Source: Bimuria novae-zelandiae CBS 107.79 (lineage: Eukaryota > Ascomycota > Dothideomycetes > Pleosporales > Didymosphaeriaceae). From it: a stretch of DNA of 64,000 nucleotides. The stretch spans positions 1,334,659 to 1,398,658 of the forward strand of contig ML976659.1 of assembly GCA_010015655.1 (NCBI GenBank), given 5' to 3'. Below are positions 57,201 to 64,000 of the stretch, piece by piece. The notes beneath the pieces are model-generated. The model was not told where the DNA came from. It ran no database searches and worked only from the letters and a program-made list of their open reading frames with translations. A program made the translations under genes and the position numbers. Every line of letters begins with the position of its first letter. Positions within the stretch are counted from its first letter, which is position 1.

Positions 57201-59206
57201 ATGACCGAACGCCGCCTGCCAGTGAAGCAACTGGTCATTCTCTGTGAGTATCAAAGGCAGACCTAACAACTTCATACGTATATGCGCTGACCACCACAGC
57301 AATATGTCGCTTCGCGGAACCCATCGCCCTGACGTCGGTCTTCCCCTACATCCCCGAGATGATGGAGTCGTTTGGGGTCCCTGAGAACGACATCGCGCGC
57401 TGGGCAGGCCTCATCTCGGCCATCTTTTCGATATCGCAAGCCCTCACAGGCATACCATGGGGGGCCGCCTCCGATCGTTTTGGCAGGAAGCCCATCATTC
57501 TAATTGGCCTGTTCAACACTATGGTCACGATGCTGCTGTTCGGCTTCTCGACGTCGCTTCCGATGGCCATCACCGCACGCGCGCTTCAAGGATTGGGGAA
57601 CGGAAATGTGGGCATATTGCGCACGACAGTGGCAGAGCTGTGTCCGTGGAAGGAGCTACAGCCTAGAGCGTTCAGTATCATGCCGCTGGTGTATACCATA
57701 GGCGCCATCTTTGGGCCGACCTTGGGTGGAGCGCTGTCGAATCCTTTGCAAGTGGATCCGCGCAAACCACATGGTGGCAGGTTTTTTGAGAGGTTTCCGT
57801 ACAGCCCTCCCAACTTGGTCGCAGCTGCCCTGTTCATGATTGGCATTATAACCGGCTGGCTATTCTTGAAGGTACGGACGAACATCCGCACCCTTTTGCC
57901 ACACTGACTTGACTAGGAATCTCTGGAGGAAAAGAAACACGACCGCGATCTAGGTCTGATCGTTGGAGCCAAGATCACCGCTTTTGTGCGCAAGACTCTG
58001 CATATACCAAAGAAACAGAAGAAGGTGCGTCCGGAGCAAGAGCCATTGCTGGGCCATGCGAAAATCATCCGCGACGAAGAAGCTGCCCCAGATGGGACAA
58101 TTGAACCAGAAGTGGAGGAAGGCCGCCCGCGAGTGGCCGATATACTCACGTATCAGACGACGTTGAATTTGGTCGTGTACACTTTGCTTGCTCTGTACAC
58201 ACTCGCTTATGATCAGGTACCACATCCCGGTGCTAGTACAAGCCTCCCTCTAACAACGAAACAGATTATTCCCGTCTTTATGCACCATCCGCCGATGAGC
58301 ATTGACGATCCCAGAGTGTCGCTTCCCTTCAAGTTCGCCGGCGGGTTTGGCGTGGATTCCAGACGCATTGGCGCCATATTCACTATCATGGCCGTCTCCT
58401 CGGTGCTCGTGCAATTCCTCGTATTCCCCGTACTTGCCCGCCGCTGGGGCGTCCTCAACTGCCTTCGAATCGCATTTCTAATCTTCCCCGTCGTTTACTT
58501 CGTGACACCGTTCGTTTCCTTGATTCCCAACCAAACAACGCAGCAAGTCTGCATGATCGCACTCCTCATCATTCGCGGATTCGGAGGTACTTTCGCATTT
58601 CCGACTTCGACTATCATGCTCACGAACAGCGCCAAGAGTTTGCGCGTGCTTGCGACATTGAATGGCTTTGCGACAAGTGTATCGGCAGTTGGCCGTGCGA
58701 GTGGACCGGCTTTTATTGGAAGCTTGTTCACGTGGAGCTTAAAGAAGGGCTACGTCATTATACCGTTCTGGACGCTCTCTTTCATTGCATTCCTGGCTTT
58801 CATACCTACGCTCTGGCTAGTGGAAGGGAAAGGTTTCGGGGATGATCCAGATTCCGATGACGAGAGCGTCCTCTCGGCGTCAGCACCCTCCGATGAAATC
58901 GCTACAATACGAGATGCGGATTTGATCTCCGAGTCGGAGTACGGCGAGCCTGGGAACTTGCTCTCCCACACAAACACCAGAAATAGCGAAGCGATGACAT
59001 CGGATGACGAAGAGGACTTCAGACGTGAGGGTTTCGGAAGTATTGGGCGAGCAAGTACAGCAGGTAGCGCGGGAATGGTATCGCGGAGGGCTATGCGGAG
59101 GAGAAGCTCGGTTCCTATTGGAATGGGTATTGGGTTCAGAAGACTGAGCTCGAATCTTGGGAGTACGGGTATTGGCGGTGGCGGCGCGAGTTGGGGCGGG
59201 ACTTGA
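57201..59206 (+). CDS. Major facilitator superfamily transporter, DHA1/ZIFL-like
   Basis: Membrane carrier, probably a drug, organic anion or metal-chelate exporter. Four exons: 57201-57243, 57300-57871, 57917-58216 and 58265-59206; introns of 56, 45 and 48 nt; 618 aa. Exon 1 is short, and the frame is rejoined as QLVILSICRFAEPIALTSVF. The MFS signature between TM2 and TM3 reads GAASDRFGRKPIILIGL, and TM4-5 has ARALQGLGNGNVGILRTTVA. About twelve helices, a long charged central loop (residues about 205-290) and an acidic, Ser-rich cytosolic tail of about 120 aa (SDDEEDFRREGFGS) that ends Gly-rich. The overall pattern matches the yeast YCR023C/plant ZIFL group. The substrate cannot be told. Confidence 0.9.
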
Positions 59207-59759
59207 ACAATCGGTTTATTCGTAGGCATCCTGAATATATAGTTGACAGTGATTCGGATGTCCAATCTAGCGACGTCTTCTACGGCCGCACTATCTAAAT
59301 GAATAACACGAATCTGCAATTTGATACCTAACATCCTTAGTGCGTGGGTCACTGACATAAACTATGCCGCTCCCGCCAAGCTTCCCGTATCTACAGCCAC
59401 AACGCGACCACTCGAACTACCACTATTCGCGGAAGGTGGAATACAGTCACGGCCGTTAGAACGATGCGTATCACGAGTCTCGCGCAACATCTCCTGCCTC
59501 TTTACGTCGCGGTTCAAGACTTGTCATCAAGCCGAGCCTTTTCTCTGGGCATCGTCGCTTGATTCGGCAGGTGGTACACTCAAGCTGCACTTGGCATGGG
59601 ATTGGCATCACGCAGTGCACGACGCGCTGCAGGTGGTTTACCCGGTATCCAGGAACGTTCAAAAGCACGTCATGGGTAGCTGTGCGGAGCTGAGTTGGAG
59701 CTGCAGCTGTCAACTGGTCCTGAGTTTTCGTACGAGAGCGAGACGGCAATTGCAAGACA
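59207..59759. other. Intergenic, no supported gene
   Basis: 3' flank of the MFS gene and promoter of DPP5. A plus frame at 59321-59839 overlaps the DPP5 start and has no domain. Confidence 0.4.
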
Positions 59760-62275
59760 ATGGCTTCGTGGACGGCTTCATGGAAGGCAATGCTGGGCTT
59801 GGGCCTGCTTGTGAGGCAGGCGTGTGGTCTTACCGTTGAGTATGTGGGTTGTGGACGTTGTAGGTGTGGAGTAAAGGTGCTGATTTGGGTAGGGGAATGC
59901 TTGCGGCGCCGCGACGAGGCAATCCGATTGTCAATCCCAGCGGAGTACGTTTATACACATAATAGGCACGAGTTGGTGAGTATGACTAACATGGCGATAG
60001 GAATTGGGTCTGTTCACTTCGACGAGTTACAATTGGACCTCGGGCAAGTCGTCGACTACATGGCACTTCCTGGACGTCGCGAGCGGCAACATCACCGAGG
60101 CGCCCATCGACAGTGGTGTTTCAGAGGTCGTCTGGATTGGCAAGACGAACACCAGTGTGCTGTATATCAATGGTACGAATGAGGAGGTTCCGGGCGGTGT
60201 GACGTTGTACACTGCTGATTTCGGCGACGAGGAATTCGCACCGTAAGTCGCAGCTGCAAGACGTGGAATGAATGCTCAAGATCATGCAGGAAGCTCGTCG
60301 CATCTTTGGCAGCACCTTTCCAGGGTCTAAAGGCCGTCCAGACTGAGTCCGGGGCTATCAACTTCCTCGTCTATGCGCTTGCGTACAAAAACGGCTCGGC
60401 GTATAACGAGGAGCTTGCGACGGTGCCGAAGAGCAGTGGCCAGATCTATGATGCTAACTTTGTCCGCCACTGGGACACGTATATTACGCCTGAGCGCTAT
60501 GCCGTCTTCTCTGGTGTGCTGTCTTCTGGCTACGGCTCGGGCTACTCTCTGGCAGGCGACCTGAAGAACCTGCTCGTCGGCTTGAACGCTTCAATTACCC
60601 GCCCAGAAACCCCGATCCAGCCCTTTGGCGACTCTGGTGACTACGATCTTTCGCCTGACGGCAGCACGGTCGCGTTCCTCACCAAGGCTCCTGAGCTCCC
60701 GAAGGCAAACTACACAGCGTCTTACATCTACATTGTGCCTCATGATGGGTCGGAGTCCCCTGTCGCCGTCAATGGTCCCGGCTCCTCTGCGCCCGAGACC
60801 GCCCAAGGCGCTTCCCAAGGTCCTCGCTGGTCGCCGGATGGCAAGAAGCTCGCCTATTCCCAGCAAGATGGCATCGCCTACGAGTCCGACCGCTTCAAGC
60901 TCTACGTTGCTTCCATTGACGGGCTGGACTCCAAAGTCTCAGCCATAGCCGAGAACTGGGACTCCAGCCCCTCCGGCGTGACCTGGTCCCACGACGGCGA
61001 GAACCTCTGGGTCGTATCCGAATTGCACGCCGCAAACCGGCTCTGGATCGTCCCCGTCTCCGCGCCCGCCGATTTCTCGCCCAAGAACATAACCGGCCCA
61101 ACCCCCAACATGGCCGACTTCGCGCTCCTCTCCTCTGGCGACGTGCTCGTCTCGGCCTCGACCTCGTGGTCCTCCAAGATCTGGTACACCACCAACACAG
61201 ACAGCCAGACTAAGACGTTCTTCTCCGCCCACGAAGTCGACCCCGAGCTCGCGGGCCTGCTCCCCAACTCCACGGCTAACTTCTGGTATCCCGGCGGCGA
61301 CGGCGCGCTCATTCAGACTTTCGTGTACTACCCTTCCAACTTCACGCCTGACGCTAAGTGGCCGATGGTCATGGAGATCCACGGCGGACCGCAGAGCACG
61401 CAGGGCGACGCGTGGAGCACGCGCTGGAATATGCGGCTTTGGGCCGAGCAGGGGTTTGTCGTGTTTGTGCCGCAATTTACGGGGACGCCGTCGTACGGGC
61501 AGAATTTCACGGATGCGATTACGAATAACTGGGGGGGTACGCCGTATCGGGATTTTGAGAAGCTGTTTGAGTATATTGAGGAGAGTGTGGGGTATGTGGA
61601 TACGGAGCGCGCGGTGGCGGCGGGCGCGTCGTTTGGTGGTTTCAGGTGAGCGCCCTCTTTCTTTACCTCCTCTTCCTTCGGCTTATGCGACTTTCCAACA
61701 CGGGGGAGGTTGGTGGGGAGGATGAAGAGAGATGTAGTACTGACAAAGGGACAGCGTGAACTGGATCCAAGGCCACGACCTTGGCAACAAGTTCAAAGCG
61801 CTTGTCACGCACGACGGCAAAGTCAACCAGTTCGGCGCCTACGCGACCGAGGAACTGTGGTTCATCCAGCACGAACAGAACGGCACTCTATGGGACGACC
61901 GCGAGAACTACGCTATCTGGGACCCGCTCTCGCATACGAAGAACTGGAGCACACCGCATTTTATCGTGCATAGTACGTCTCCCTTTCCCTCCTCCTCCAC
62001 CATCTCTCCAAGGGTATAAGTGTTAATATGTAGGTGAAATAGACGACCTCGATTACCGCGTCGTCCAATCCGATGGCATCGCAAACTTCAACATCCTCCA
62101 GTCCCTCGGCGTGCCCTCGCGCTTCCTGCACTTCCCGGATGAGAACCACTGGGTGACGAACCGCGAGAACTCGCTCGTGTGGCACAAGTATATCTTCAAT
62201 TGGATAAGGTACTGGGTTGGGCTGGACGAGGAGCTGCTGCAGAGCGTCGCGGAGGTCGAGGTTGTGGGGCAGTAG
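59760..62275 (+). CDS. DPP5: Secreted dipeptidyl-peptidase 5 (prolyl oligopeptidase family S9)
   Basis: Extracellular serine peptidase releasing dipeptides. Six exons: 59760-59839, 59893-59944, 60001-60242, 60290-61645, 61755-61972 and 62034-62275; introns of 53, 56, 47, 109 and 61 nt; 729 aa, the usual length. A signal peptide (MLGLGLLVRQACG) is followed by MLAAPRRGNPIVNPSGELGL, which needs the first two introns removed. The propeller domain shows WSPDGKKLAYSQQDGIAYES and VTWSHDGENLWVVSELHAAN. The hydrolase domain has MVMEIHGGPQSTQGDAWSTR, the nucleophile Ser572 in GASFGGF, Asp656 in DLDYRV and His688 in FPDENHW. Many N-glycosylation sites. The residue after GGF is Ser, formed across the 61646-61754 intron, where relatives have Met. 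Confidence 0.93.
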
Positions 62276-62541
62276 TGAGGAGGGGGAGTGGAGGGGATAT
62301 AGTACAATTAAAGGATGAGTTATGATTGATGATATGTGTGTTCTAGTGGTGTGTATATCAGCTACGTCATAGAGACATGAATGAAAAGTTCACTCTATTC
62401 CATCACATTGATCAGTCGATCACGTCTATGATTGCACCTATCTGCCGCTACTTGCTCATGCTAGAGCTCCATACACGTTATCCTTCGAAGAAATACCCAA
62501 GCCCAAGCCCATTCATGCCCCACATCGCCTATTCCAGGTCC
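62276..62541. other. Short convergent intergenic region
   Basis: Between the 3' ends of DPP5 and the RING-like gene; nothing else seen. Confidence 0.4.
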
Positions 62542-63255
62542 CTACGCCGACCCCACATCTCCTTCCTCAGATAACTCCATATTCTGGGCCTCCCAATCCC
62601 GGAACCAAGCCAGGAACGTCGACATCGATACCGGCATATTCCCCGCCGCATATCCCAGCGCCCCAATGCACATCTTAATCCTATCCGCAATGAACCACCG
62701 CAGCCACAACTCACCGCCACCTGCCTGCAAGCCGCCAAACTGGCCGTCCAGATCCAAGCGAGCGTGATTGCCCCAACGAGAATAGAAAGCACCAACAATC
62801 CGATCCACCGTGTTAATAAACCCATTTCGACCGGCCCGCGCAGCGTTCGCGGTACACTCATCGTAGATGCGCATCAGCGTCCAATAGTAAGCATCATAAT
62901 GCAGCAATCCTCCATCGGCATCCTCAGCTACGTCGTCGGTCTCGTCTTCAGCGGCGATTTCCTCGTACTGGCGGGCTTTGAAGGCGGCCAAGTAGCAGAT
63001 CTGGCGCCGGCAGAGAGGGCACATGTCGCGAGAGTGGCCCTGGTCCCTTATTTGGTTACGGATGCAGAGGCGGTGCACGATGTGCGTAGGGTGGTAGGGG
63101 AGTCGGCGTCCGGGGTTGTCGACTGTAGCGCTGTCCTGGTTAGATTGACGGATGACACAGCTCCATGGGGTCTGCTAATGGTTCGGAACTATCGTAAGGT
63201 TAGCGAGGAAGTTGTTGAGGCTGGCGTGGGGGTTGGTAACGGTTGCGAGAGCCAT
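62542..63255 (-). pseudogene. RING-finger-like protein gene with an in-frame TAG
   Basis: From ATG at 63255 the minus strand reads MALATVTNPHASLNNFLANL, TIVPNH, TAG (63177-63175), then in the same frame QTPWSCVIRQ, HPTHIVHRLCIRNQIRD and MCPLCRRQICYLAAFKARQ. The His/Cys set and CPLC look like the second half of a RING finger, with the first CxxC incomplete (CVIR). The remainder is an acidic then aromatic helical domain ending EEGDVGSA. Either Trp or Gln was lost to a stop, or an intron with a weak GTTACC donor removes it. A protein starting at the later ATG 63078 would lack most of the RING. A ubiquitin-ligase role is only a guess. Confidence 0.45.
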
Positions 63256-64000
63256 ATAGAGCGGTTTTTTTGAGATAGTTTGTAAGAGAGATAGTATGTT
63301 GGTGTTTTGATAAAGGAGTTTGAGGAGTTGAGAAGTGGAGAAGTTGAAGTGTTGGAGAGTTTGGGAGAGGAAGGGAAGGGGCGGAAGATATTTAAGCACA
63401 AGCTCTCAACTTCAACAGGCAGACGCGGAAGGAATGCCTAAAACTCGACTCACTCGTTACAATATCAATCGAATAACTCACCAACAATCAATAGTAACAG
63501 CTATGCTTGGGCCTACATCTTGTTCTACGTCTGACTGACAATACTATGGAGAGCTCTGGAATTGTGTGTTCCTATTTTAGTTCACTGTTACTCGTGCTGG
63601 ATACATCACCAACTGCAACATGATTGGGTGGCCTCGATGGAGGTCATAACGGTTCTCGTCAACAATAGGATAGTGAGTCTGGTATCTTCTATTGCGCGGT
63701 TGCTCACTGTTTCAATCGCGCCGTACACCGCAGAGTGCGGCGCAACTGAGGAATTTCCTAATCGATGTCAACGTTCCCTACGAAAGAGACGTCGCGAATG
63801 TGGGATTCCGTCTTGACAGTCACTCACTGTCACAGGCGCCGGCTATGTCATAATCTACTGGACAGCCCGCGAGCTTGAATAGGGATGTGAACGCTCCCGA
63901 TTGTGATTGTATTCTGACAAGTGTATATAAAGAAGGCGTATTGCATGTCGTGCATTAAGTTTCACATACGGCTTTTGCGGAGTAGATATTTGCGTGATTA
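63256..64000. other. Window end, no supported gene
   Basis: Short frames only. A TATATAAA box at about 63923 may serve a gene beyond the window. Confidence 0.35.

Noticed and set aside
57872..57916. MFS gene split into two separate frames
   Set aside because: A 45-nt GT-AG intron in exact phase joins them; there is no real break.

Overview
The window looks like nuclear DNA of a filamentous ascomycete (Pezizomycotina, most likely a Dothideomycete; the class is inference). The genes have short GT-AG introns of about 45-165 nt with CTAAC/CTGAC-like branch points. The coding sequence is GC-rich, and it is broken by very AT-rich islands in which CpA/TpG has been converted to TpA, the signature of repeat-induced point mutation (RIP). 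I see no tRNA, rRNA, prokaryotic operon or CRISPR.

Layout. 0-9.4 kb: the C-terminus of the SLX4 endonuclease scaffold, a pyroglutamyl peptidase, and a Zn2Cys6 regulator flanked by two paralogous small membrane-anchored zinc-ribbon-like proteins of unknown function. 10.1-15.6 kb: a heavily RIPped island. 16-32 kb: an amino-acid permease, a broken minus-strand gene, a small CxxC protein, a large five-exon membrane protein with an internal duplication, a second amino-acid permease, a small protein with an N-myristoylation signal, and a class I CPD photolyase. 33.5-37 kb: a secreted GH115 alpha-glucuronidase. 37.1-38.0 kb: an unusual gene built of micro-exons separated by mutually similar introns.

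38.2-49.8 kb is one host gene, a 2EXR/F-box-like ORF, split by two hAT DNA transposons. Each has an exact 8-bp target-site duplication and inverted ends. The second hAT itself carries a 5'-truncated LINE with its own 13-14-bp duplication and a (TAC)9 tail. Removing the elements and one copy of each duplication rejoins both the host ORF and the transposase ORF in frame.

50.6-56.4 kb holds three adjacent decayed genes: an NCS1 nucleobase-type permease, a Zn2Cys6 regulator and a TauD/xanthine-dioxygenase-like enzyme. They look like a lost nucleobase-use cluster. 57-62.3 kb holds an intact MFS transporter and a secreted dipeptidyl-peptidase 5. 62.5-63.3 kb holds a RING-like gene with an in-frame stop.

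The two permeases, GH115, DPP5 and the MFS carrier suit a saprotrophic or plant-associated life (inference). All exon models were made by eye from reading-frame continuity, splice sites and family motifs.
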